Assembly: GCA_964036195.1 (NCBI GenBank)
Contig: OZ038460.1
Location: forward strand, 2,731,504-2,795,503
Direction: 5' to 3'
From: Sphaerolaimus hirsutus
Lineage: Eukaryota > Nematoda > Chromadorea > Monhysterida > Sphaerolaimidae
DNA: 64,000 nucleotides
Shown here: positions 13,027 through 23,205 of the stretch, piece after piece
Layout of the letters: the number at the start of each line of letters is the position of its first letter
How positions within the stretch are numbered: position 1 is the first letter of the stretch
Position numbers and translations under genes: made by a program
The notes under the pieces: generated by a model
Told to the model about the DNA's origin: nothing
What the model saw: the letters and a program-made list of their open reading frames with translations, nothing else
The model's database searches: none

Positions 13027-16000
13027 GTGAGTTATTTTGGGGGGTAGGGTTTTTGGAGATTAAATTTGCCAGAAATATGATCGGGTGCTATCTGATCTGA
13101 ACATGGAATAGTAGCCAAAAATTTGCGTCGGGATAGATAGCTGAGTGGTTTTGGGGGGTGGACAGCCCCCCCAGCACCCCCATTGCATTGTACAGGGTTT
13201 GGGACTGGCATCTGGTCAGTGGTAATTATTTCAATGTAAACCACCGACCCCCCCAATTTGTGCAGTCAAGCTTTGCTGGCGTCATATGCAGCCTCGCGGA
13301 TGGCCCTTGGCGCCCCTTCGCTAGTGCTGCCTACCGCTACTAGTGCGAATGGTATGTTTTTGAGGCGGTTTTTTTATCTGGATTTTAGGTTTTTGGGGCA
13401 AATTTGACTCGAGCCGACTCGGTTTGAAAACAAAATCAAAATCAGATTGCGACTACCTACATTTGCGCGATTCCAATAATTGTGCGAATTCCAATATTAG
13501 AGTCGACTCAACCCGACGAGACAAAAGTTTTTTTGACCGCTTTATAATCCGCCAATATAAATTCCCGCAGCCACTACAGCGTCAACATCAAACGGACTTG
13601 GCACGCAGCCAGGTGGGGACACAAGTGGCCAAAGGAGAGAGGAGGCTCCATCACCAGCTGGATCTAGACCCCCTTCGAGGGCCGATTTGTCACCTATTGC
13701 AAGGTATTTTGGGGGTTCCATCTGTGAAACTCTGGAAAAGATCACTTTTATACTTTTTTCACATTTTTGAATGCATTTTCAACCGAAAAACACTTCAATA
13801 CACTTTCCCTCCCATCTCGCAGCCCTGAAACCGGCCGGCCCATCGGTCCCACGTCGCAAATCCTTGGCGCACCCCCCGCTGCACAGGGGGGTCCGCCCGC
13901 GTCTGGGGCACCCCCCACCGCCTCGTCGATGTACCACGCGTTTGCGCAGCAGCAACTAGCCGCCGCCGTGGCGGCTAATATGCGCCCTTCAGGTGGGCGG
14001 GGCTTGGGTTTTTGGATTTTTTTGGTTTTTAAAAAATGAGATTTTTTTAAAAGATGGATGCGGGTGAAATGGATTTTTTGCAGAAATTACCGCTGGTTAA
14101 TTACAAGTTGTAATGCTATTTATCTCATGGCTCAACAGATTTAATTTTCACAGTAGTCATGAAATAAGTTTTGTGCCGACTTGGTTATAGTCCAGTTTTT
14201 GGCCATTTTGGAGAAAGATCTTAATTTAATTTGATCAATTTACAAAATGGATTTTTTGCTAATGGAGCAGCTAACAACAAACGGTTTGATCTGATTTGAC
14301 CCATTCTCTCTTTATAAATGCCCCACTTTTTTAATATTTTCAAGAAGGACGACTGCTTTCTATTTTTAAATTCATTTATTTTTAATTTTCTTCAAAAAAT
14401 CACCCCCACCCCCAGGCGGGAACTCGTTCAACCCCCTAGCCTCGATGGCCCAGTTGCGTCTACCCCCCGCCGCCTCAGTGGCCCAGGTGGCCAGCGCCAT
14501 CGGGGGGCGACCCACAGCCAATGACCACCACGGGGGTGACCACAGGAGGGGCGGCCAGGGGGGTGCCCACGCGCATTTGCAGCAGGGGGTGGGCAGACCC
14601 AGGGGCGGGCGCCCTTTGAGTCAGCAACACGAGTCTAGGTGCGTTTTGGGGGGTCTTTACATTTGAGGATATTTTTTTCTGGTACGGTTTTCGGGAATTA
14701 TCGTTACCGCGGGAATTTACGTTAAAGTGCACAATTTTTTACGCCACTTTATCAGATTTCCGTCACGTTTTCTATATAGCATTCATGCCGTCAATATAAT
14801 TATGTGTGCTGTAGGTATCAGAGTTGTAAAAAGTAGTGAACTTTTTTCAAAGTAAACGTAAAGTATTTTATTTTTACTCAACCCTGAGTACAGAAAACGT
14901 AAAGTATTTTTTAAATACTTTTACACTGCGTAACACGTGAGTAAAATACTTTTTGTCAGAGAAAACGTAAAACTGAGTATTTTTTATCACAGAAAACGTA
15001 AAAATCAGAAATTTTGTCAATTTTTACTCTATAATACATCAATTTCATCCCCCGATAACTATTTCTTAGGAAAATGTCCTACTTTTGTTACATTCTGTCT
15101 GTCACAATGTTACCTATGTCCCGCTTAAATACGTTTTCGGTACTCGCGTACTTTCAAAAAGTACGCGAGTAAGTGCGTGCCGGTATTTTTTTCGGGAGGA
15201 AACGTATACGTATTTACGCAGTACTCGCGTATCCGTATTTATCGAGTAAACGTAAATACGTTTAAACAACTATGGTAGGTATGTGTGTATCTGTTAGTTG
15301 AATTCAAATTGTTTTGTTTTTCAATTGGTATCAAAATTTTCACCCTGATGATACATAAAAGGAAAAAATATGTTTTTGCGCAGTTGTAGTTTTGCACAGC
15401 TAGTTTTGCTAATTGAAATTTACATACACATAAACACGATTTACAAATAACTTTATACAATAAGGAAATAAAAAGCACTTATATTTTTAGCACTTATAAC
15501 TTTTATACACTTCCCCCCAAAAATCTCGCAGACGCGACCAACACCAGCGGAGATCCCATAAAAAGCCCAGTACGCACATTAAAAAACCGCTGAATGCGTT
15601 CATGATTTACATGAAAGAAAATCGAGCGAAATTGATGCAGGAGAGGGGTTATAAAGAGAGACAAAGCGCCGAGTTGAATAAGGAATTGGGAAGATTGGTT
15701 AGTTTTTCGGGTGTGAATTTACCGTACCGTACCGGTAAATGTCAAAATTTACCGGTAATGTGTATTGTAAATGATCGGTACGGTACAGTAAATCTTGGCA
15801 CTCCACTGCCTATTCTTCACATATCATTAAAAATTGCCGAGAGAGTTATATTTAAAAATATTTAATTTTCTCCTTGAGATTTTCTGAGATTTTTTAAAAT
15901 ATTATAAAAATATCGCATATTTAATTATGTCAGGGGTTTTTCGATAGCAATTTAAGTTATTTAACCATATTTTCTTTTTGAGGAATTTTCCGGGATAAAA

Positions 16001-18235
16001 TTCAATTATATTTTCTCAAAATCACAAAAAAGTTCACTGCTAAACCACACCAAAGCATCTGCACAGTAACAATCATGCAAACCGCTCCATTTTCTCCGCA
16101 GTGGCACACGTTGACCCAGGAAGAACAACAGTCGTATTACGCAAAAGCCCGCTTAGAAAGGCAGAAACACATGGAACTGCACCCTGGCTGGTCGGCCAGA
16201 GACAATTACGCCATTCACAAGAAGAAAAAGAGAAAACGGGATAGAAGCGATGAGAATAATGAGGCGAAAAAGTGCAGGGCTAGGTGAGTTGTTTGACGGT
16301 TGCCTCTTTTTGACCGTTGAAACTTTGGGCGGTTGACAATTTTTCTAGAAAAATGAAAGCTTTTTACATGTGAATTGACCTGATCTGAATTGAGGGAACC
16401 GAAAAACTCCCCCACATTTTAACGTGCTCAGTCAAGTGGCAATTCAAGTGCCAAGTGGCAAACGTGTAAAATCTATTTTAAAAAACGTTTTCAAAACTTC
16501 TAAAAACCCTCAACCCCCCCCCCGCAGATTCGGCCTGGAACGTCAGGATAAATGGTGCAAGCACTGCAAACGTAAGAAACGTTGTCTCTGGTTCAAGGAG
16601 GACTTCCCTCCTGGCAGCGTGGGGGGTGCCGGAGGGGGGACTAGTAGCAGCGCCACGGGGGGTGGCATGTTTAGCTCGGCCAGCGAGCATAGTCCGCCGC
16701 AGGTGGGTGGCCGGATTTTTTGGGGGGTTTTAATTGGGGCGGTATTCAATATATTTATGCACATTGTGCCGTGCATTCAAGATTAAACTCACAGGGAAGT
16801 TTTTCGAGGGCTGATTTTTATTCGTTCGAATTTGCCGCAGAATTCGTGATCAATTTGCTGTATCAATGCGGTTCCATTAATTTCCGCTTGATTCAATGAG
16901 CTCAATCCCCCCCCCCCCCCTAAAAGGTCTCCTCAACAACTGGCGCCCACGGAAACTCGTCCCCGGACCCCTACGCGGCCATGTTGCACCATTCCGGCGC
17001 CAACGGCGCCATGTCCGCCTACTACGCCAACGCCAATCGAATGGCGCCGCATTTCATGGCGTCCATGCCTGGCGCCAATCTAAACGGCCAGTCCCCAGCC
17101 AGCGTGCAGCATTTGCCGCCGAGTATGAATAATGGCGCCAGGAGGCAATTTCAAATGAATTGTGGAAGCGGGGAAGTGGGGAGTAGCACGGGGAGTAATA
17201 GCGGACATTTGATTGGCTCCCCCGCTAGTACGAAGCATTCTGTTAAGAGTGACGCTTCTAGGTGGGTGGGGGATTTTTTTGTGGGGGGTATTTCTTGTTA
17301 GATAATGAGTTTAAGTGCCTTTTGTATGGTTGACGACAACGACTGCGCATGGAAAGTTCTATATGTTGGTGAAAAGTTCGTGTGAAGATGTGGTGAAGTA
17401 AATATATACTCAGTTGCATAAACACATACCAAATAGCACACAATAATTTCTAAGTACTTGTCAGAACAAATCAAAATCCCCCCCCCCCAACTTAAGCTCG
17501 ACCCACCCGGCGGACAGCAGTCACCCCCTCAAATCGGGGGCGCGCCAAAACTCGGCCACCCCCCGAGGGCACCCCGATTACGACGCCGACCAGGAAGACT
17601 ACGACATCGATGACGACAACATCGATGACAATGACAATGACAATTTGTCCTGCATGTCCTCCGAGGACGACTTCGGCGAGCACTTGGACACCACCGTCGA
17701 TAATGACGTCACCGTGACTAATGCGGACGGGTTGGGGGATGTCAGCGCCGCGAGTATGTGCAGCGCCCCCGCAGCCGTGCAACCGGTGAGGGGGTTTGGG
17801 GGCTCTGGGGTTAATCACAGACCCTGTTTGTTGGGCGATTGGGGGGGGGTTGCCCCCCCCCCATTCCAGACCCTTGCGCTCAAAGGCCAACATTTTCAGG
17901 TTCATCATGACAACTTTCCCAACTCCTCAATTTTTGCAAAATTTCTAAATCTTCCAAAAAATCCTCAAAATTTCCAAAAAAAATCCCAGGTACCCTTCTC
18001 ACCGCTGAACCCGACCCGCTCGAAAGCGCACCACATGTCGACGAATCCGTTGAACAGACACAAGCTGCACCAGCGTCCGGTGACTCCAGACTCCAATTTG
18101 GGAGACAGCCAAGTCTCCGCGTTGGCGCTGACCGTGGGCAAGGCGGAGCCTACTTTGGGCCGATCTCCGCGCGGATTGGTTGGATTCGGAGTGGGCGGAG
18201 TCGGATTGCCGCAGTGCGCCAGCACGCCTAGGTGA
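12764..18235 (+). CDS. pop-1: TCF/LEF transcription factor, POP-1/Pangolin family (5' end missing)
   Basis: Spliced gene of eleven exons whose phases all agree, giving 755 codons in the window. TCF/LEF proteins bind Wnt-response DNA in the nucleus and switch from repressor to activator when beta-catenin binds. Seen: a poly-Q/Ala-rich region (about residues 11-45), a Pro/Gly/Ala-rich middle, an HMG box (about 308-383, with HIKKPLNAF and WSARDNY), a basic tail KKKKRKRDR, a C-clamp with cysteines 405, 418, 421 and 427 (C-x12-C-x2-C-x5-C), a Ser/Gly-rich tail and an Asp-rich tract (about 605-630). The first exon starts in phase 0 behind an acceptor, so the N-terminal beta-catenin-binding exon lies upstream or was not found. 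The spacing in the HMG box and the [10 protein letters not shown] segment resemble nematode POP-1. Introns are short (119-893 bp) and many have G-runs at the donor and C-runs at the acceptor. Identity is sure; the 5' end and the last exon are less so. Confidence 0.93.
13266..13351 (+). CDS. pop-1: TCF exon b
   Basis: 86 nt between acceptor TTTGTGCAG and donor AATG/GTATGT. It completes the Asn codon left by exon a and encodes [18 protein letters not shown] and so on, rich in Ala and Ser. It exits with one base. The preceding 239-bp intron has a G6 run near its donor and a C7 run near its acceptor. Confidence 0.8.
13571..13703 (+). CDS. pop-1: TCF exon c
   Basis: 133 nt between acceptor TTCCCGCAG and donor AG/GTATTT. 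Encodes a Ser/Thr/Pro/Gly-rich linker ([13 protein letters not shown] up to ADLSPIA). The LSP motif followed by [10 protein letters not shown] in the next exon is similar to the proline-rich linker upstream of the HMG box in other TCFs; this is a weak resemblance only. Confidence 0.82.
13823..13992 (+). CDS. pop-1: TCF exon d: Pro/Gly/Ala-rich linker
   Basis: 170 nt between acceptor CCATCTCGCAG and donor TCAG/GTGGGC. Encodes [19 protein letters not shown], then Pro/Gly repeats, [18 protein letters not shown]. Exits with one base. The 119-bp intron before it is the shortest of the gene; the 423-bp intron after it has G4 near the donor and two C5 runs at the acceptor. Confidence 0.85.
14416..14638 (+). 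CDS. pop-1: TCF exon e: Gly/Ala/His-rich linker
   Basis: 223 nt between acceptor CACCCCCACCCCCAG and donor TCTAG/GTGCGT. Encodes [19 protein letters not shown], followed by a Gly/Arg/His-rich stretch ending SQQHES. Strongly GC-rich against the AT-rich introns. The following 893-bp intron hosts a complete hAT-like element at 14819-15274. Confidence 0.85.
14819..15274. mobile_element. hAT-like GTAAACGTAAA element inside a TCF intron
   Basis: Ends CAGAGTTGTAAA and AAACAACTATG, flanked by a perfect 8-bp duplication GTAGGTAT (14811-14818 and 15275-15282) that fits the nTnnnnAn preference known for hAT transposases. Inserted in the 893-bp intron between exons e and f, so it explains more than half of that intron. 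Confidence 0.92.
15532..15697 (+). CDS. pop-1: TCF exon f: first half of the HMG box
   Basis: 166 nt between acceptor AAATCTCGCAG and donor TTG/GTTAGT. Encodes the basic lead-in and HMG helices 1-2: [19 protein letters not shown], then [12 protein letters not shown]. The [14 protein letters not shown] signature is diagnostic of TCF/LEF. Compared with insect and vertebrate TCFs (about ECTLKESAAINQILGRRW) there are two extra residues before the SA of helix 2, and Leu replaces the second Arg of GRRWH. The exon leaves in phase 0 directly before the Trp codon of the next exon. Confidence 0.95.
15706..15808. repeat. fragment of the CGGTACGG element family in a TCF intron
   Basis: TTTACCGTACCGTACCGG on the left and CGGTACGGTACAGTAAATC on the right form an inverted array like the ends of 9725-10490 with almost no interior. 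It lies in the intron that splits the HMG box. Confidence 0.6.
16102..16283 (+). CDS. pop-1: TCF exon g: second half of the HMG box and basic tail
   Basis: 182 nt between acceptor TTTCTCCGCAG and donor GCTAG/GTGAGT. Starts with [17 protein letters not shown], continues to PGWSARDNY and the basic tail KKKKRKRDR, which bends DNA and acts as nuclear localisation signal in TCF/LEF proteins. It ends with KKCRA, so the first C-clamp cysteine (405) is here and the other three are in the next exon. Confidence 0.95.
16528..16702 (+). CDS. pop-1: TCF exon h: C-clamp
   Basis: 175 nt between acceptor C10-GCAG and donor CCGCAG/GTGGGT. Encodes [20 protein letters not shown], completing the C-clamp, a zinc-coordinating second DNA-binding module that reads the helper site (GCCGCCR) in invertebrate TCFs and vertebrate E-isoforms. 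All four cysteines are present with canonical C-x12-C-x2-C-x5-C spacing. A Gly/Ser-rich tail follows. The WCK-CKRKK form is close to nematode POP-1. Confidence 0.95.
16927..17261 (+). CDS. pop-1: TCF exon i: Ala/Asn/Ser-rich C-terminal region
   Basis: 335 nt. The acceptor is C13-TAAAAG, an unusual acceptor in which the polypyrimidine tract is almost pure C. The donor is CTTCTAG/GTGGGT. Encodes [38 protein letters not shown] and a Ser/Gly-rich end. No domain recognised. Phase joins the C-clamp exon exactly. Confidence 0.87.
17497..17785 (+). CDS. pop-1: TCF exon j: acidic tract
   Basis: 289 nt between acceptor C11-AACTTAAG and donor CAACCG/GTGAGG. Encodes [18 protein letters not shown], then an Asp-rich stretch ([16 protein letters not shown]) and [14 protein letters not shown]-1 also has an acidic C-terminal segment. 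Exits in phase 0. Confidence 0.86.
17990..18235 (+). CDS. pop-1: TCF exon k: likely last coding exon
   Basis: The acceptor is AAAAAATCCCAG. Encodes [16 protein letters not shown] through LPQCASTPR and a TGA at 18233-18235 (81 codons). The last codons read CCTAGGTGACT, so the stop overlaps a plausible donor (AG/GTGACT at 18232). The exon may therefore be spliced on to 19160 in some transcripts. No convincing AATAAA follows closely. Confidence 0.8.
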   Translation, partial: VPFSPLNPTRSKAHHMSTNPLNRHKLHQRPVTPDSNLGDSQVSALALTVGKAEPTLGRSPRGLVGFGVGGVGLPQCASTPR

Positions 18236-19159
18236 CTGATTTTGAGTGGTTTGGATGTGACGTTTTCTTGTGGAATTGGTTGAATCGAGTGACTTATTGG
18301 TGTGTATTTTGGGGTAGTTAAAAAAAGATAGTTATGTATTAATTTCGAATTTCATCGGCCGGATTCCATTTGTTTCAGATTTCTTAGTCATGGCCTGTGC
18401 GCTTTCCGCAGAAATGTAAAACAATAAGTCACTCGAGTAGTTTTATCTCGATTTTGATACTGCCAAAATGATTTCGTGATTTTGTATGATAAATTTTGTG
18501 AAGCTGTGAATTAGGTAGTCAATACTTTTGCAAAATCTGTTGTGTAAAATGGCACGGATGTCATTTACCAAAATCTGCAAAAATGCATGACCATAACTAC
18601 CGGTGCCAATTCCTCTAGTATTGAATCGAATTGAATATACCGGGTAATCGGTTTGGGCTGACTCAATTCCCATTCAATCGTATTGATTTTGCAAATCCCA
18701 TTTCGCACATCCCATTTTCCACATCCCATTTTCCACATGCAAATGTAAAACTATTTCACACTTCAATATGTAGATTTGTTATTTATTACTTAAACGTAGC
18801 GACGATATGTATGTATTTATGTTTTACTCGGATGGTTTTTGCTGATTTCATTCATCACTAACTTCACTTTGACACTGGAAAATTGTTTTTGGAATTCCTT
18901 AAAAAACAACTTTTTTTCATGGTGGCCAGTGTTTCAATTGTCAGTTGCCTTTTGGAATAATTTTTTTTTAAATAAGTATTTTTGTTTGTGAAAAATGTTT
19001 TCTTCTCCAACATGACAAAGCCGCATTGACACTAATAATTTTGTAGTTTTTATTAAAATACTCTCATTATCTTTTAAAAAAACGAGAATATTATTTGTAT
19101 AGCCCCCTTTACAATATATTTATTCATTTACAAGGTTTCTTTTCTGTGACTGATTACAG
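18236..19159. other. 3' flank or last intron of the TCF gene
   Basis: AT-rich. Three short CATCCCATTTTCCACAT-type repeats lie near 18700-18740. No gene recognised. Confidence 0.4.
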
Positions 19160-19211
19160 ACGCCAATTTCGCAAGTCGACAAGTGAAAATAAAAAGGCTA
19201 AGGTAAAGTGA
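19160..19211 (+). CDS. pop-1: candidate alternative last TCF exon
   Basis: A good acceptor (TTTCTTTTCTGTGACTGATTACAG) is followed, in the phase that a donor at 18232 would leave, by RRQFRKSTSENKKAK, then VK and a TGA at 19209-19211. GCTAAG/GTAAAG inside it could also be a donor. The basic Lys-rich peptide would suit a nuclear protein. Supported only by splice signals and phase. Confidence 0.35.
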
Positions 19212-19300
19212 CCAGTCGTCATGGCAATCTTTTTGTGGCATGCAAATTCGAGAGTTATTGTCACGTAAAACTTTACTAGTTTTTTGGCGCACACTATACC

Positions 19301-19700
19301 TACCGTATTTCCTCGAAATACCCCCGGGGGGTTTATTGTTTCAGAGTGAGAATTTTGAGGGGGGTTTAAACGAGGGGGGGGGGGGTTATAATTTCGCCAG
19401 AAATTTTTTGAAAACCAAGTACTAAATTGTCGTCTGAAACGTACGCAGACGTCGAAAATGCAACAAAAATCGCCATTTATAAGACTCTAAAGACTTGTAT
19501 AAGTGTGTAGACGTATAATCACTGTTCTCACATAACAGAGTCCTCGTTTTTAACGTGTGTTTTGCATTACCCAGATGACAAACCGCAGCCTTTGTCATTT
19601 ACGTTCTCTATACACTAAATTTGGGGGGGGGTATTTCGAGGGGGTGTTTGTAAGTTCATAGTGTCCATTTTGAGGGGAGGTATTTCGAGGAAATACGGTA
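19301..19700. mobile_element. CCGTATT MITE, long A type
   Basis: Ends TACCGTATTTCCTCGAAAT and GAGGAAATACGGTA. The left third is C-run, then G-run blocks; the interior has GTACGCAGACGTCG. Close copies at 32507-32942, 39372-39811 and, inverted, 59203-59637. Confidence 0.82.
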
Positions 19701-19702
19701 GT

Positions 19703-19902
19703 TTACTAACAGAAGTTTTATTCAAATTCGGTGCTCATAAATCAGCTTTGAACGTAAATATTTGAGTTGACCGAAATGAGTCATCCTAAATCTTCGTGAA
19801 CTGTAGTTAAGAGACCCCTCATTCTGGTGAACTCAAATGCGTTCAAAGGCGATTTTTTACTTTACCAAAATCAGGGTTTACTCGCAAACAACTAAATAGT
19901 GT
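19703..19902. mobile_element. CAACTA-family MITE
   Basis: TAGTTTACTAACAG at the left and GTTTACTCGCAAACAACTA at the right, with TAAATCAGCTTTGAACG inside, the family hallmark. It abuts the MITE at 19301-19700. Confidence 0.55.
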
Positions 19903-20302
19903 GTGCAAATAAATTACATGCCATTTACACTTTTATTGTCACTTATCGACATTTGGAATCGGTCTGTGGTTATGTAAAAAATTGGCAAGTGTCCAAAACC
20001 TTCATTTTTTCCTTTGCACTTGCATAGACTGTTTCTTTGCCCAAATCGGGTTGGGCTCGTACGCCTATCACAATTTTTTCCCTGATTTTGTTACGATTTT
20101 TTTACTGATTTTCCAACTACACATCACAACAATTGCTCTATTTTTGGCGTCAACATTTTTTTGTTTATAAATATGATATTTGCTGAAAACTTTTTGCCAG
20201 TTGCCTTCATGATGTTTATGTGTAAATATTTTCTGTGGAAAGTGTGGAAATGCAGTTGGTTTCTAACATTCATGCCTTGGGCAATAGCGCAAAATAAAAA
20301 CA

Positions 20303-20541
20303 TACCGTATTTCCTCGAATTACCCCCCGGGGGTTTATTTTTTCAGAGTAAAAATTTTGAGAGAAAAACGTGAAAAATGCAATAATAACCACCATTTATA
20401 AGTTTTTACAGCCTTATATAAGGATGTAGATGGTATAAACGATGTTCTAACGTAACACAGTAAGTGTTTTGAACGTCGCATTTCCCGGATTACAATATCA
20501 TAGTGCCCATTTTGAGGGGGGTATTTCGAGGAAATACGGTA
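20303..20541. mobile_element. CCGTATT MITE, short A type
   Basis: Nearly identical to 383-626 over its full length, with the same CCGTATTTCCTCGAA ends and central GTAGATGGTATAAACGATG block. Flanked by unrelated DNA. Confidence 0.85.
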
Positions 20542-21481
20542 ACTCTAGGGTTTATCCTCAATATTTAGTTGGTATACAAACTGCGTGTGTAAATCGGTTT
20601 GCACATGCAAATGGGAGATGTTGGAAACAACCATTGGCTATTAGCATTGAAACAAGTGGGTGGCTCTGAAAAAATATAATCTCAGAAAATCCCTCAAGAA
20701 GAGAAATAATTACATCTACCTGGAAAAAAATTTTTTATAAATATTTTACTTTTGATTTTTGATCAATCTCCCGGCGATTTTTTTTCAATTCTATTGACTA
20801 TTCATTTAAACTGTATGCTGATTGGTCAATGGAATGAATATGTGTTATTGAGTCTGAAACCAACCACAATTCATGAATCAAACTGTATATATAAATCCAT
20901 GCGTAACTTATCACACATTTAGGTAGATTACATGCAATATTTCTTTCATTGTACTCTAGATTATTTTTTTAAATAAAAATCGTTTTGATCAATCACCGAC
21001 TGAGAATTAGTGTGAATATATTTTCGTTTTTACCTTCATAAAACATGAACTCTTGATTCGTTGAGATATAAGCTGTTTTGGCTTCATTTTGCACAGGGTA
21101 TATTGCATACGTTTTGTGTGTTTTTGCTGTCTCACGTTATTTAAACGTTTTTATCAACGTTTCTAGTGATTTTAACGTATTTTACCCTCTACCATAGCGT
21201 TTCGTTTTGTCTGAATAAAACGTATCTCGAATACAATATTGAATTTGAATTTTTATACCTTGAAGTCGTGATCAAATGAAATAAATGAATGAATCAAATG
21301 AATATCGCGTAAAAACTGGAAAAGCTTCGAAATTATGATAAATATTAAAAAAGTTATGATAGTTGTTTGGCCTCTCAAACGAATGGTTGGTCATATATTG
21401 ATAAAACATCTGAAGGTGCTTACGCACTTCAAATAAGTGTCAATAGTGGACGGACTTAATTTATACAACTGTTTTAGAACA
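20542..21481. other. gene-free stretch
   Basis: AT-rich DNA. No repeat or exon recognised. Confidence 0.4.
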
Positions 21482-21908
21482 TACCGTATTACCTCGAATT
21501 ATCCCCCCCTTCAATTACCCCCCCCCTCGAATTAAACCCCCCTCAAAATGGGCTGGGGAAATAATAAACCCCCCTTCGGAATGATGTACGTCATGTACAT
21601 AATAAATACGTCATGTACGCAATGTAAATACATGATGTATATTACTGTTAATTTGCATTGCAGCTACACATAAGAGTAGTTTGTGTAGCTATCTACGTTT
21701 TTATGTCCAAATATATCCTGTTTGGATACATTTATTACCTATTTTGGGTACGCAAATGCCTACTATTTACTACGATCCTTACGAAAATTTCTGACGATAT
21801 AATAAAAAAAACCTCGAATAACCCCCCCCCCTCGAATTAACCCCCCCCCCTCAAATTTTGCTGGCGAAATAATAAACCCCCATGGGGGTATTTCGAGGTA
21901 ATACGGTA
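21482..21908. mobile_element. CCGTATT MITE, B type
   Basis: Ends TACCGTATTACCTCGAAT and CGAGGTAATACGGTA. Interior has ATGATGTACGTCATGTACAT and GCATTGCAGCTACACAT. Same type as 25171-25602 and, inverted, 40862-41248. Confidence 0.85.
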
Positions 21909-21944
21909 TTTGAGTTCACCGGGATAGCCCCATGCGTGCTAGTT

Positions 21945-22390
21945 GACAACATCACTGGGTGTCAACCGGGTCGACTTGTTTCCATTCTGATTTAGTTGAC
22001 GGGTCATTCATCTAACACATGTTCGAGTGCACATGCCAATATAAATTCCTTTTTCACATTAAAAATTGACATGTGGACTTGAAAATTGTCGTACGGGCGT
22101 CAACTAAGATCCGAATTGACAGTAAAACTAGTTGACAACCAGTGAGTGTAGGGCCAATGAATGATGTTTATTTCCGTCAACAGCAGTTGACACACTGGCT
22201 GTATACACACTAGTTTTCAACCGAAATTTTTAAAACCTCCAAAACGCCTTTGAACGCCATTTTATGAGGTGTCCGTCAACTGAAGGTGATGGTGATCAAA
22301 CATAACTCATTTCGGGAAGCTAATATGTGTTCAGAACTGATCTTGCAGTTTCCAAAGTTGACTATCGTCAACTATTGAGGATGTCGTACT
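21945..22390. repeat. two adjacent CAACTA-family repeats
   Basis: 21945-22160 runs from GCGTGCTAGTTGACAAC to AACTAGTTGACAACCAG, a near-perfect inverted pair, and its interior matches 1085-1260. 22200-22390 is a second, more degenerate copy starting with ACACACTAGTTTTCAACCG. Confidence 0.55.
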
Positions 22391-22565
22391 TGGGAACCAT
22401 TTGTTCTCTCAAACCCTATTTACCTGGGTTTACTTCTGCATGTTTTGAAATTGTTACATTACTTTGAACAAACTTTGGTGTAACTCGAGAACTGAACTTT
22501 TATTTACCTTGGCTCTCAAACTATTCTGAGCAAAAAATACTAAATATAATAGGAATATAATAATA

Positions 22566-22899
22566 TACCGTATTTGCTTGAAAAATCCCCCTGGTTGATT
22601 ATAATTTCGTCAGACATTTTTGAGGGGGGAACTATTCGAGGTGGGAATTTTTCAAGGGGGGGGGGGAATTATTATTTCGTCAAAATTTTCAAGCATGTTT
22701 CTATCAACTCATTTCACGAAATATGCTTCATAAACATAATAACGTGTCATTTTTGTTAAAATTAGGAACAACCATTTATCAAATCTTTAAAGGGGGGATT
22801 ATTCAAGGGGGGAATTATGATTTCCTCACTCGTCTTACAGGGGGGATTATTCGAGGGGGTGAATTATTCAAGGGGGGAACTATTCAAGCAAATACGGTA
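22566..22899. mobile_element. CCGTATT MITE, C type
   Basis: Ends TACCGTATTTGCTTGAAAA and TTCAAGCAAATACGGTA. Interior GGGGG blocks and TTTCAAGCATGTTTCTATC, shared with 60446-60757. Confidence 0.8.
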
Positions 22900-23205
22900 A
22901 ACCTCATTTCTCATTCTGGCTAAATTCTTTAAAAAACACTATTTTCGCATTTACATTTACTAATCCACCCATGAATATATTAACTGATAATCTCCTGAGC
23001 CGTAGAAAGTATGTTACCGTATTTCTATGAACAATTTATTCTCCGTCAACTGTAGTTGACGAACACCTAATGCTAGTAAACTCAAATGTACTTCGAAGTT
23101 GATTTTTGAGTTCACCAAATGTTTACCTAGTTTACTGGCAGTATGTAGCACCAAAGCTTATGGGGAGTGGACATACCTAAAATAATACATTACCGAACTT
23201 TAGCA

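Noticed and set aside
17492-17908. Open frame of 138 codons on the minus strand
   Set aside because: It is the antisense of TCF exon j; the Asp/Ser-rich sense frame and splice phases explain it.
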